Shown here: piece after piece, positions 48,705-59,930 of the stretch
How positions within the stretch are numbered: position 1 is the stretch's first letter
Layout: each line of letters opens with the position of its first letter
Origin: Hericium rajendrae
Lineage: Eukaryota > Basidiomycota > Agaricomycetes > Russulales > Hericiaceae
Assembly: GCA_033439255.1 (NCBI GenBank)
Contig: CM065890.1
Coordinates: 868,001-932,000, forward strand
Length of the DNA: 64,000 nucleotides
Direction of reading: 5' to 3'
Notes under the pieces: generated by a model
What the model was told of the DNA's origin: nothing
Databases searched by the model: none
The model's input: the letters and a program-made list of their open reading frames with translations, nothing else
Translations under genes and position numbers: made by a program

Positions 48705-49199
48705 CTACTGAACAGCTGAGACACTAATGTAAGTAAGGTAAATGATAGTTGAACACTGCAGGAACTGCATGACGGACTCCGCGAGCGTCGACGCGATCGG
48801 CACAGGCTGCGGAATCCGCGGAAGAAACTGCTGCTTGATCACTGCGAGATCGAACCGCAGGTGCCAAAGAACACCTGCATGCATGACTGCACAGATCGCG
48901 AAGGCGGCGCCCGGCGTAAGCTGCACGACGACATGTCCCCCACGCAGCGACCCCACGTGCCGTGACGATGCGACGAGCCGGCGAGCGAACGAATAGCCCT
49001 GAGGCTGCTGCAGGAAGGCCATCCAGAGCAGGAACGGCTGCCACAGAGCCGTGAGGTGCGGTCCGCCCAGCGCGTACAACGGCACGTTCTTCTTCGGGTC
49101 GGCGATGCTTGCGTCGTGGTTCACGCACAATCGGAAAGAGTGGAGAGCACGTATGTCATTGCTATACCCTCTATCCAATTGGTGGTAGGTTAAATACAA
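48705..49199 (-). other. Possible membrane-protein gene fragment
   Basis: A 164-codon minus-strand frame has hydrophobic helices (LTALWQPFLLWMAFLQQ, PGAAFAICAVMHAGVLWHL, CSTIIYLTYISVSAV) and reads protein-like to its stop. No start with supporting exons and no family were recognised. It may be the last exon of a decayed gene. Confidence 0.35.
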
Positions 49200-51136
49200 C
49201 TTAACTTACCTATTGCACTGTGCGCGGGACTGGTGCAGCAGATACGGAAATACCGCTGAGGGTGGACAATTTCTCATGCCTGTGCAATGAGAGTACGGCA
49301 AAGTTGCATTGGGCTTGCCTAATGGAATCCCATACGTGATTTACGGCCTGCTAGGGTGGGCCCGAAGGTGTCGCAGAGGAGCATCGCGTGCAAGCCAGAA
49401 GAAGCTCTACTATAAATTAGCGTGTTCACTAGTTTATGCACCATTCTGAGACGCACCGTTTAGTCGGCGGGAAGCCCATGCTTCAGCGCCGCTTATTTCC
49501 TGCAGCTGCTGAGGGTTCCGTCGTCGCAGGTGCGTGTTCGCCGTTGTCTGCGGCATCTGCGAGTCGAGCTGCTGCAGCTCTTCGCGCTGACCGGCAAATC
49601 CCGCTAGAGGATTTGCTAGAGGACTCGGGATCTTCCGCTAGAGGATTGCTGACTAACGCTAGAGGCTACAGACACCATTAGCGTGCCAGAGTGCGCCCGC
49701 ATCGATTTCTAAAGCACGGAAGTCTTCATAAAGGACTCAATCCTCTTCAATACCACCGCACTTCCCCCTCGACAGCCTATGTGTGCTCCTGGTGTCTGCC
49801 TGTGTGTGACATCTGGACAGGTTGTGCGCGACGCATGGTGCGTGATCGTCGAGAGACGCAATGCACTTTGGGCGGGCATCCCCTCCACCGAAAAGAGGCC
49901 ATGCGAGGTGCGCCGTCGCGTCCTTCTTCTGTGCTGATCACCGTGATGCGAAACTGTAGGATGTGTCTATGAACGGGAGGTGCGCCCGTATTTCTATCTT
50001 TGCTTTGTGACTGCCGAGCTCGCGAATGGCGCGCACGCCGTCGAGTAGTGCGAGATGTCTCACCCCATCCCACTCAGCGCGCCCTTGCTCGCGCTTATCC
50101 CCGGATCAGTCATATTTAACGCTGGCGAGGTAGTATTCCCGTCGCGCCACAATATGCTCTTCTCCCATGACATGATGGACTCTTCCGCGCTCGATGCGTC
50201 GATCTCGTGCCGTACCACATCAATGCGTACAGATACAACATTACCCCACGCCGAACGCGGTCTATCTCGAGGGTCTGCGCAGCAGCATCGCGTTCGGCTA
50301 TACGCCTTGCTCGCTTTGGACGAGGTACGTACCCTTGCATCTACATGTCATCGAGCAGTTGCAGCAGCACTTCGGGTCTCACGCTGCGTCGCATCGCGGG
50401 TGCTGTCGCGCGGTCGGCCACGCTGAACACGAACATCCTCTTCGTGATCGCGAAGAACGACGGCGATGCCGTGGGCTACACTGCGAAGGATTTTATTATG
50501 TGTGTTTCGCCAACTCCTGTTTTCTTTCGCGCTTCTGACCAACAGATAGTGCGAACGCGCGTATGTTCAACATGCTTTATTCGTTGGACAGCGTCCGCCT
50601 GAGCACGGCGTTGATGACGTATCCTATCTCCGCGTTCGTGATGCACATGGTCATGATGGTGTCTTCGGTCGACGTGCTGCGCGTGCCGGTTTTAGCCAGC
50701 TTAAACAGTGCTGGTACGTTTCCTAACTGCAAAGGTTTTAGTTCCACCTGTTCGCCAAGTTCCACCTGTTCGCCAAAAATGGCACTTTCATGGACTAATG
50801 TCACTTTGCGAGTCTATATGATGGCATCTAGCCTGTGCCGGAAGACACGGTCGTGTATGTACATCATGCAGTCGACATTTTTTTGTAGCATTTTATGGCC
50901 CTTCTTCACGTGAATATTGTTATCTGTAATACTTCCCATCGAATATGACGGTCCATGACATCTGTTCTCATAGCTTTTGGCCAAATAGAGTATAAATTTG
51001 AATCTTAAACCTCAACAAGAGTGGCGGAGCGCCAGCTCCGCCGTATCTTGTTAGTGTTCCGTACACATCAGACACTGGAAAGAAGTTAGCAGGCGCATGA
51101 CATCATCCGCATTTTGTGTGCAGCGCTCCTGCAAGG
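49200..51136. other. No confident gene
   Basis: Plus-strand frames at 50055-50913 are short and overlap one another. Pieces such as NTNILFVIAKNDGDAVGYTA and FNMLYSLDSVRLSTALMTYP look protein-like and could be exons of an unrecognised membrane protein, but phasing could not be made consistent. A direct repeat CGCTAGAGGATT occurs near 49600-49650. Confidence 0.35.
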
Positions 51137-51301
51137 GCTGAAGCCCAGTGAAAACACCGTCACTTGGTAGCGAGCCTGAGCGACTCCTGACGAATGTCCA
51201 ATTAACCGCGTACATGGCAGCGATTGAGGTCGGACGAAGGTCAAGCGAGATCATTAGATAATGATGTCGAAAATTGCACAAGAATAAAATACAGCTTGCT
51301 C

Positions 51302-52167
51302 CAGACTCCAAACCAGCCCCCCCTCCGAGTCTCAGGTGATTTTGATAAGCGTAGATAACATGCGATCTAATCTAATCTAAATATATGATGATTACCAATG
51401 ACCTGATATTGACCTCGACTCTCCAGAGGGACTGGCAAAAGACGTCAAGCGCCCAACGCCACATACGATTAGTAATACGACTCGAAGTGCTCGAAGCTTG
51501 ACATGCTTGAATATGTCAGGGCTCTGCAGCAGATTCCTTTCCTGCATGGCCACCCAACCCATTCCGGAGGTCGCGGCGCGGGGGCAGGGCGCAAAGGAGA
51601 AAAATAAAAATAAAAATAAATCGAAGGGAAGGGGAGAACCGAACCGATGACCGCGAGCAAAAGGAACATATAGGATGCCACCCTGGTCGCCGCCACGCTC
51701 GGCTGTTGCCGTCTGCCCAGAGCGCCCCGTAGTCATAATTGATAGGCCGGCTGTAGTATGAAAGTCCCTGTGGCTCAGCGGCATCAGCTTTCCTGAGTGC
51801 GTTGCTTTTGCTCGCGGTCATCGGTTCGGTTCTCTCCCTTCCCTTCGATTTATTTTTATTTTTATTTTTCTCCTTTGCGCCCTGCCCCCGCGCCGCGACC
51901 TCCGGAATGGGTTGGGTGGCCATGCAGGAAAGGAATCTGCTGCAGAGCCCTGACATATTCAAGCATGTCAAGCTTCGAGCACTTCGAGTCGTATTACTAA
52001 TCGTATGTGGCGTTGGGCGCTTGACGTCTTTTGCCAGTCCCTCTGGAGAGTCGAGGTCAATATCAGGTCATTGGTAATCATCATATATTTAGATTAGATT
52101 AGATCGCATGTTATCTACGCTTATCAAAATCACCTGAGACTCGGAGGGGGGGCTGGTTTGGAGTCTG
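51302..52167. mobile_element. Foldback element with ~360-bp inverted arms and 9-bp duplication
   Basis: CAGACTCCAAACC (51302) and GGTTTGGAGTCTG (to 52167) begin arms that pair over about 360 bp (51302-51661 with 51806-52167), leaving a ~145-bp loop. AGCTTGCTC flanks both sides (51293-51301 and 52168-52176). E2 has the uninterrupted site, which confirms the borders. Long inverted arms and a 9-bp duplication resemble Mutator-like foldbacks, but the internal tRNA-like boxes suggest a tRNA-derived SINE as source. Confidence 0.88.
51767..51845 (+). other. tRNA-like head with Pol III A and B boxes
   Basis: GTCCCTG-TGGCTCAGCGG (A box 51771-51781) and GGTTCGGTTCT (B box 51823-51833) are spaced as in tRNA-derived SINEs. 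An inverted copy of the B-box side lies in the left arm near 51633-51643. It does not fold into a full cloverleaf, so it is not called as a tRNA gene. Confidence 0.5.
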
Positions 52168-53422
52168 AGCTTGCTCCGTCTTCAGTCGCATGGTGTCGAA
52201 TGAGGTCGACCCTCGCACATCACAGACCTGTTAGCTTTTCTCTTCGTCTACTTCAACTTGAAGAATGTCTCAATATTCTCTGCATCGTGAGAACATTGTT
52301 CGCTTGGCATACAGTAGGTGCTAGCAGGCTGACTTGTCCGTTTGGCTTTCTCTCTCCACCCACCTCTTGCCCTTCCATACCACTGCCTGCATCGTACCAC
52401 AGCATGCACCCCGAGAAGCATCACGAAGTATGGGTGTTGCTCACGTGGGCCATTCGTCGTGCTTCCTGACGAGCGAGCGCTCTGAGATGTGCAGCAGCCG
52501 GCGAGTAAAGTCGATGTTGTCGTCGAATGCCACGTCAAGCAGATGAACGACATTTTTACAGATTCTATGCGATCGGGAGGTGGGTAGTGCCCTCGTATAG
52601 AGGGTTGCTGGTGCATAGTTGGATCGTAAGTACATCTTCCTTCCTTCCCTTTTTCCTTCCTCATGCAGCCGCAGGGCGAATCGCCCGCCGCACCTGGCTT
52701 CGCAACCCCCATCACAACCCCATGGCAGGCTGCCACCTGCAGTTGCAGTAACCGAGGCGATTCGAGTGCGAGCCTGCTGAACGGCGGCGGCACGAACCAG
52801 CTCCAAACCCGTAGCATATGTATGGTAAACTAACCGCTCCAAAAAGTCAAGCAAATAATATTGCTGGCCACCTCGTTAACCTGCTAACCGCTCCTGCTCC
52901 GCAGATTGAGAACCCCACACATCTAAACCCGCATGTGTTAGGCCCCCAAACTCACGTCAAAGGCCCCTCCCACCTTCTCCGTCTCACCTCCACTCCTCCT
53001 TACCTACCATCCCGTGAACAAACGTTCCGGCCCCCGCTTGCCCGTTTCTGCATCCTGCGATGTCTGTCACCGCATCGCGAAGCTCCCGCGTGGCCACTTT
53101 TCTCAAGTAAGATGCATAGTCTTGTTTATGTAGCACTGTAGATAGTTCGCAATAAAATTGATTTTATGAATTCCTCATGATGCGATATCATGCGATGTCA
53201 TTCGACGGCAGAAGACCGCTTAGTGCGGGTGTCATCAGAATATGTCGCATCGCATCGCATGAGGTCGGACACAAAAGTAACGCTTGCCGTGGCTTGCCAT
53301 GATGCGAGCTCATGAGAGTTTTGTATCAAAATCCTACATGAGAACGGCCCTCCTCGCACGGCGTGGCATATCCTTCGCTCCCTCGCTCCCATCCGTCCCC
53401 AAGTGAGAGTCTTTTCACTGGG

Positions 53423-53742
53423 GGTGAGGGCTGGCCATATTGATCAGGCCCAGAGCCATGCTTCCTTCGTCAGATCCAGGGTCTGGGACTATACGGACCT
53501 TCTTCTGGATGGCGCTGGCCTTCAAAATGGGCCGTGTTAGGTCCTTCGAACACTACTCGATTACACTGGTGCCGCAGAAGTGCAGGACGATGTGCCGTAC
53601 CCATATTCCACACGCTTGATCTCCATCTATCTCCATATGTTTTCCATCGTACACATTCTTTACGTCTTGGACTATGGACCCTGTAATCATACACCTGCTG
53701 ATCTCTGAAGGACGGGAAAGGGTCTGCTTTCTTCCCTTCAGC
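53423..53742. other. Spacer between E1 and E2, apparently inverted
   Basis: 320 bp of non-repeat DNA. Its left 7 bp (GGTGAGG) are the reverse complement of the 7 bp right of E2 (CCTCACC, 55146-55152). Its right 7 bp (CTTCAGC, 53736-53742) are the reverse complement of the 7 bp left of E1 (GCTGAAG, 51137-51143). This is the arrangement expected if the spacer was flipped by recombination between the two elements. Confidence 0.8.
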
Positions 53743-55145
53743 CCCAGTGAAAAGACTCTCACTTGGGGACGGATGGGAGCGAGGGAGCGAAGGATATGCC
53801 ACGCCGTGCGAGGAGGGCCGTTCTCATGTAGGATTTTGATACAAAACTCTCATGAGCTCGCATCATGGCAAGCCACGGCAAGCGTTACTTTTGTGTCCGA
53901 CCTCATGCGATGCGATGCGACATATTCTGATGACACCCGCACTAAGCGGTCTTCTGCCGTCGAATGACATCGCATGATATCGCATCATGAGGAATTCATA
54001 AAATCAATTTTATTGCGAACTATCTACAGTGCTACATAAACAAGACTATGCATCTTACTTGAGAAAAGTGGCCACGCGGGAGCTTCGCGATGCGGTGACA
54101 GACATCGCAGGATGCAGAAACGGGCAAGCGGGGGCCGGAACGTTTGTTCACGGGATGGTAGGTAAGGAGGAGTGGAGGTGAGACGGAGAAGGTGGGAGGG
54201 GCCTTTGACGTGAGTTTGGGGGCCTAACACATGCGGGTTTAGATGTGTGGGGTTCTCAATCTGCGGAGCAGGAGCGGTTAGCAGGTTAACGAGGTGGCCA
54301 GCAATATTATTTGCTTGACTTTTTGGAGCGGTTAGTTTACCATACATATGCTACGGGTTTGGAGCTGGTTCGTGCCGCCGCCGTTCAGCAGGCTCGCACT
54401 CGAATCGCCTCGGTTACTGCAACTGCAGGTGGCAGCCTGCCATGGGGTTGTGATGGGGTTGCGAAGCCAGGTGCGGCGGGCGATTCGCCCTGCGGCTGCA
54501 TGAGGAAGGAAAAAGGGAAGGAAGGAAGATGTACTTACGATCCAACTATGCACCAGCAACCCTCTATACGAGGGCACTACCCACCTCCCGATCGCATAGA
54601 ATCTGTAAAAATGTCGTTCATCTGCTTGACGTGGCATTCGACGACAACATCGACTTTACTCGCCGGCTGCTGCACATCTCAGAGCGCTCGCTCGTCAGGA
54701 AGCACGACGAATGGCCCACGTGAGCAACACCCATACTTCGTGATGCTTCTCGGGGTGCATGCTGTGGTACGATGCAGGCAGTGGTATGGAAGGGCAAGAG
54801 GTGGGTGGAGAGAGAAAGCCAAACGGACAAGTCAGCCTGCTAGCACCTACTGTATGCCAAGCGAACAATGTTCTCACGATGCAGAGAATATTGAGACATT
54901 CTTCAAGTTGAAGTAGACGAAGAGAAAAGCTAACAGGTCTGTGATGTGCGAGGGTCGACCTCATTCGACACCATGCGACTGAAGACGGAGCAAGCTGTAT
55001 TTTATTCTTGTGCAATTTTCGACATCATTATCTAATGATCTCGCTTGACCTTCGTCCGACCTCAATCGCTGCCATGTACGCGGTTAATTGGACATTCGTC
55101 AGGAGTCGCTCAGGCTCGCTACCAAGTGACGGTGTTTTCACTGGG
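53743..55145. mobile_element. TIR element E2 (inverted partner of E1)
   Basis: It begins CCCAGTGAAAAGACTCTC (53743) and ends ...GGTGTTTTCACTGGG (55145), 1,403 bp long. Short frames such as KNVVHLLDVAFDDNIDFTRR could be captured coding sequence, but no family is recognised. Near-identity with E1 implies recent spread or gene conversion. Confidence 0.88.
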
Positions 55146-55147
55146 CC

Positions 55148-57240
55148 TCACCAGCCAACGGGAAGCGTGACGGCCCAGTGCAACGAGTCTTCGCAACCAT
55201 GCTGGCGCAGCCATTCCTCGCCATAGTACGCAAGGCTTCTGAAGTGCCATGCCTCCAATCGCAGCCCGCCGGCGTCATCGTGCTCGACAGCAAAATCGCC
55301 ATCTGGAAAGCTCAGTACGCGAACGTCACGGACGTTCCGGGCGAGCTCGAGCTTTGAGGCCATCGAGAGCGTTAACGGGACATGAAGGCGTTTGATCCCG
55401 GGCGGCAAGCCTGGCCAGATTTGCTGTGGAGGATGTGAGTAGGCCGTAGTGTGTGGAGCGGAGAATGGACATACGGAGAGGTAGACGTCAGATTCACCGG
55501 CCAAGCTCGTGAACGTCAAGGACGTCACGGAGCGGGGGATGAGCCACGCGGACAGGGCGGGCGATAAATCTTTCGGCACGAGGATGGATAGGGCCCGCAG
55601 GTGTGTGAATACGGGCAGGACGCTCCACACAGCAGCGTCAAATCCTAACGCCTGTGCAGGCTCTCCGTGGAGGCCGAGGACGCGGACCGCTGTATGGCGG
55701 CGCAAAAACTGAGCTACAGAGGGAAAGAGGTCTGGGTCGTTTATCGCGATGCTTTTAGCATATAGAAGGAATTCGCGCAGGTGCGGCAGCAGAGACGTTT
55801 CTGCCCGGAAAACGGGAGACAGAGGAGGGTCCGCCGCCGTGAACGACAAGCGCAGAGTTTCCAAGCCAGAGCCTTGAGTGATTAGCGTGTCGAGGAATTG
55901 TGCGCTCATATGGAACCCGTGGAGATCCACACATGTGAGGTTTTGTGGGTTGATGTAGTTGGGTGTTTCCAATGATTCCTTTTTAACGTCGTGGTGATAG
56001 AATAGCCTGCGTAACGTTGGTGTTCGTTCTGAGATGAAGGGTTCAAGAGCTCCTGTCACAATCCGGCCATTATACGCAAACTTGACAAGATGAGGCAGAT
56101 CTGGCATATGAGGTGGATCTCCGAAGGAACATCTAGACAACATCCGTTTAAATCCATAAGCATTATATTTCCCGACGATAGACATACTGAAGCTCAAGTC
56201 CGTGTAGTCTTGGGTGTGTATCCTTGATTACTTCCAAGATGGTTTCCATGGCGTCGCTCGCCATTTCGAGACGTATACATTGAAGATTGATTAATTTGAC
56301 CAATGTATTAGCCAGCATGGCTACGAGAAAAAGGGGTCAGAAACGTAGACAACGGGCAAATGGAGGGACAGTACCAATTTGAAACACCATCTCATTTTTC
56401 ACTGGTGCGGATATAACCAGTGTTCCTACTGCGGCGGCATAGATAGAATTCGAGAGAAGATGAGTGAGGATGTCGGCGCTGCGTCGCGCATGCCAGCGGT
56501 CAATTTCTTCCGCCTCACTCTTGTCTTCCATGTCGCCGTAGCCTTTAGCTGTACCGAACTGCAAGTGTAGCCGAGAGAATAGTAGTTGTCCAGCAATAGA
56601 GGACAATTCATTCGGTATAAATAATAGTGTTCGCAGGTCCTGTCGTGGAAGATAGCTCGCAATTTCCCTCCAGATTTCGGGAGAGAATCGCGGTTGCCCA
56701 TGATTTCGCAAGGAGGGCTACATGTTGTGAGCTGTCGTCGGAACACAGTCGGAAAAGTTTCAAGACGACTTACTGCTCTCATCTGGACGGAACCAGCCTG
56801 AGGTATTAGCTGCTGAGCTTCTCGATGGGTGGGGTCGATTTGTAGGATAGCTTGCACATCTGTATCGTGTTTGACAGACATGTTCACCGCCAGAGAAGAA
56901 AATGAAATGCGCACCTTGATGGGCAGCGCCGCGCAGGCCGGCGGCAAATCGGGCCCTAGCGCGCAGGAGGCGGGCCTGGATCGTTTTCTCTGGCCGCATG
57001 GACGTGATCTGGAGGCAGGACTGGGCCGCGTTCTCTACAATCATTCTGAATCTGAACAGCCAATAGTGTTCCCGTGAGCAAGGCTAGAACGGCGCCGAAA
57101 AGTCAACAGAGAGCAACAAACCCTGGGCCGGACGGCAGCTGTTGCATCGCATATAGGAGGACATCCGCTTTTTGCTCGTTGGTGAGGCAGGAGACCACGT
57201 CGCGGATGCTTGCGTCCAGTATTTTCGGGTTGAACACCAT
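55148..57240 (-). CDS. F-box protein with TPR-like N-terminus
   Basis: Substrate-recognition type protein of an SCF ubiquitin ligase. The ATG at 57240 gives MVFNPKILDASIRDVVSCL and KADVLLYAMQQLP. The next exons carry TIQARLLRARARFAAGLRGAAHQ and DVQAILQIDPTHREAQQLIP (helical, TPR-like). The F-box SPEIWREIASYLPRQDLRTLLFI follows at 56685-56617. Downstream exons continue as a leucine-rich, LRR-like region (LTCVDLHGFHMSAQFLDTL, GLETLRLSF, LRALSILVPKDLSPALS) to the stop at 55148-55150. At least six exons are used. The stop codon lies within the 7-bp duplication next to E2, so the element sits directly behind the coding region. Confidence 0.75.
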
Positions 57241-57893
57241 CGTAGATGATGATGGTGAGCTTGTGAACTTGCCTGAGTCTCACTGAGCTGGGGTTCATAA
57301 CTCGCCGCTACCAGCCGGGCTGCTCTCACCGGTGCGGTAATACAGGTCCAGACCCCGCGGCATAGCGGCATCCGGCGGCGGAGGCTCAAATCGCCTTTAT
57401 CCTCGCCACATTCTACATCGCCCACATTTTTGCATGTTAGATGGGGAGATTTGCAACCTCATCACTCTGTTTTTCTAGGCAATAATGGATCTCGCCATAG
57501 CATGCCGGCCACTGACCGAGGGAGAGGGTCAAGAGGCGTCGGCCTGAGAGATAGTCCATGCTGCCGCTTGCTCTAAATTAAAGTCCGACGGCATCGGCGA
57601 GCGAGACCCAAGCCTCAAGGTCGCCGTTGTTGCTTCCTACGAAGCCAACGAATTGACCATATCCATGTATGCATTCGCAGCAAGAGCTGCCAGAGCTGGG
57701 TTCATTGAAGCCGAGGTCCCGTCCACTTTTTATGGAGCACGTAGTCCTCCACCGACAACGCCCGCGGCCGCGACTTACAGGACGAACGCTAACCACGAGT
57801 GCAAGCCAAAGATCTACCTTTATCACAATAACAGTACATGTCTCTAAACTTCTATATACCACACGGTATCAAACAACGCTCTCCACCAGACTC
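57241..57893. other. Intergenic; no gene seen
   Basis: This region holds the promoter of the F-box gene and the 3' flank of the aldo-keto reductase. Frames here lack domain content. Confidence 0.45.
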
Positions 57894-59062
57894 CTACAGG
57901 TCCTTGCAGTCGGGGAAACCGAGGTCGCCCCAGCCAGTCCACTGCGGGGCACAGACACGGAAGTGGTGCTTCTTGTCGATGGCCTCCAGCTCCTTCACCT
58001 CCTCGGGCGTCAGGTCCACTATCTTCGTGTTCGCGATGATCCGCGCGGGCGTGACGGACTTTGCGAGGACGTTGACGTTGGGCGTGTTCGCCTGGAACGA
58101 GACGAGGATGTTCGCGGCGCTGACGCCATACTTCTCCGCGAGCTTCTTGACGGTCGGGTTCTCATGCAGAGGCGAGTTATCCGACCCGAGGGGAGAGTAC
58201 GCAGTGACCACAATTCCGTGTTTGGCGCACTCTTCGAGCACGTCCTGCTGCAGGCAAGACCTAAACCAGCCAGTCAGAGATCAACCCAATGTCATCAAAT
58301 TTCCACAGAACTCACGGGTGACGCTCGATCTGGTCGACAGCGGGAACAACAGTAGCGATCTTTAGGAGGGGCTGGAGAAACTCGATTGAGACGTTCGAGA
58401 CGCCTGATATGGATCCAGTCAGGCCTGGGAGACGCGTGATGCAAACATAGCACGTACCGATAGCCTTGACCTTGTCAGGGTTCGCCTTGTACACGCGCTC
58501 CATCTCCTTCCAGGTGTCGAGCCAGTTGATCGACTTGTCGGCCTTCTGGTCCTCGGTCATGGGGGCGGGCCAGTGCATGAGCCCTAAGAAAGCACCGCAT
58601 TCAATGTCGGCGTATCCCCGCATAAGACATGGAATTTGCTTACAGAGGTCGAGATAAGGGGTGTCGAGCTGCTTCAGGGAGTACTCGAGCGCCTGCTCCA
58701 CGCGCTTGTGGTCGGGGTTGTTCAGCTTCGTGGTCAGGAAGAACTCGGACCGAGGAACGCCCGAGGCTCTGATACCCTCGCCGACCTCAGCCTCGTTGCC
58801 TGCATTTCAAGGACTGTTTAAGTTGGACTCGAGAGATGAAGGAAACAACGATGCTCACCGTAGGCAGTGGCAGTATCGATGTGGCGGTAGCCGTTCTTGA
58901 GAGCAATCTCAACTGCCTTCTCTACGGCGCCGGGTTGGGACTTCCAGGTTCCTGTGGGACTTGTCAACAACCCGTACTGCAAACGACGCGATGATACGCA
59001 CCAAAGCCGAGAGTGGGCATCTCAGCACCGGTGTTGAGCTTGGTCACTGTCGAAGCAGGCAT
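57894..59062 (-). CDS. Aldo-keto reductase
   Basis: NADPH-dependent TIM-barrel reductase of aldehydes or ketones. The ATG at 59062 reads [21 protein letters not shown]. Exons then give [30 protein letters not shown] (catalytic Asp and Tyr), [17 protein letters not shown] (catalytic Lys), LMHWPAPM (catalytic His), [19 protein letters not shown], and a C-terminal cofactor-binding part ([30 protein letters not shown]). It ends FPDCKDL at 57894. About seven exons are used. The full tetrad is visible and the length is normal for the AKR3/glycerol-dehydrogenase-like group of fungi. Confidence 0.9.
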
Positions 59063-59137
59063 TTTGAATATGTTTTCGAAATTGAGTACGAGGCGCGAGG
59101 TGCAGGAATGGGCTCACAGTAATGGACAATGCCCCGG

Positions 59138-59145
59138 TATTTATA
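59138..59145 (-). promoter_or_regulatory. TATA box of the aldo-keto reductase gene
   Basis: TATAAATA on the minus strand sits inside a near-palindrome CCCCGGTATTTATACCCCGG, about 80 bp before the ATG. Confidence 0.6.
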
Positions 59146-59149
59146 CCCC

Positions 59150-59925
59150 GGACGCAAATCATGGCGAATCGATGGGCGCGATAATCTGAGGATACGAGTA
59201 CCCCAAGATGCCCCGAGGAGTGCGTTCATGTCGACAACCAGCGCGCCGGGAGCGGAACATCCGCTTTCCGCTCACAAGAGGGAATAAGTATGCAGTCGGG
59301 GCGATAAGATCCCATGACGTGAGTATTTCTGTCCGGAACGAGCGCACCGCTCGGTCGTCGTGGTGGATCCGTGATGCCAGCGGACAGGCCTTCGAGTGGC
59401 CTTTGCCACCCATGAAGTTGCGAGGAGTTGAGTCCATTTCCGACGTTTTCCCGGAAGATCTCTCAGGTACCCCATTTCAATGCCCATTTCAAATCTCGTT
59501 GTTGCCAGGTTTTTATACTGTTTTTATCCCCGTATGACGCAAGTTGGTAAGCATCCGGCCAGTAAGGAAGGTGTAAGCACCACACCACCTTCCAGCAAGC
59601 AGGAAAAACAGAATCATGCTCAGGAAGGGCATCAGACCAAACGATGATTGGATACGCGTGGGTGCAATCAAAGTATCTACTCATAGAGTGGCTTTCTTCA
59701 AGAAGAGTGTCGTTGGATGAACCAGATCTAGGAATGTCTATATTCTAGCGTAGATCGTGCTGACCGAATAGAGTCACAACCTGAAAGCCAACCTGAAAGC
59801 CTGAAGCCCGGGCCGCATCAGGACGAAGCCTCTGATCCGTTACAGTAAAAAACCTCTGCGTGCTCTGGGAACTCTTACACACATGACATCTGTCCTCTGT
59901 GTACCATCAGCAACGGAGTTCTATC
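59150..59925. other. Intergenic; no gene seen
   Basis: A plus-strand frame (59208-59537) has no recognisable domain and was not called. Confidence 0.45.
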
Positions 59926-59930
59926 TACCT

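Larger units (their letters stand above)
51144..53422. mobile_element. TIR element E1 (inverted partner of E2), carrying a foldback insertion
   Basis: Ends CCCAGTGAAAACACCG... (51144) and ...CTTTTCACTGGG (53422) are inverted repeats of each other, about 24 bp with a few mismatches. Without the foldback insertion and its duplicated 9 bp the element is about 1.40 kb and nearly identical, in reverse orientation, to E2. Only one small difference was noticed (five versus four C near 52705 and 54455). It contains short frames but no transposase, so it is non-autonomous. Confidence 0.88.

Noticed and set aside
51767-51845. A tRNA gene
   Set aside because: A-box- and B-box-like motifs are present, but the acceptor and anticodon stems do not pair well. 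It is better read as a tRNA-derived part of a foldback or SINE.
52248-54916. 189- and 201-codon frames inside E1 and E2 as host genes
   Set aside because: They occur as mirror copies inside the inverted elements, lack any recognised domain, and break at a small length difference between the copies.
57669-58365. Plus-strand frames of 228 and 175 codons
   Set aside because: They lie antisense to well-supported aldo-keto reductase exons and have no domain of their own.
59208-59537. 109-codon plus-strand frame
   Set aside because: It has no domain and no supporting introns, and it lies in the promoter region of the aldo-keto reductase.
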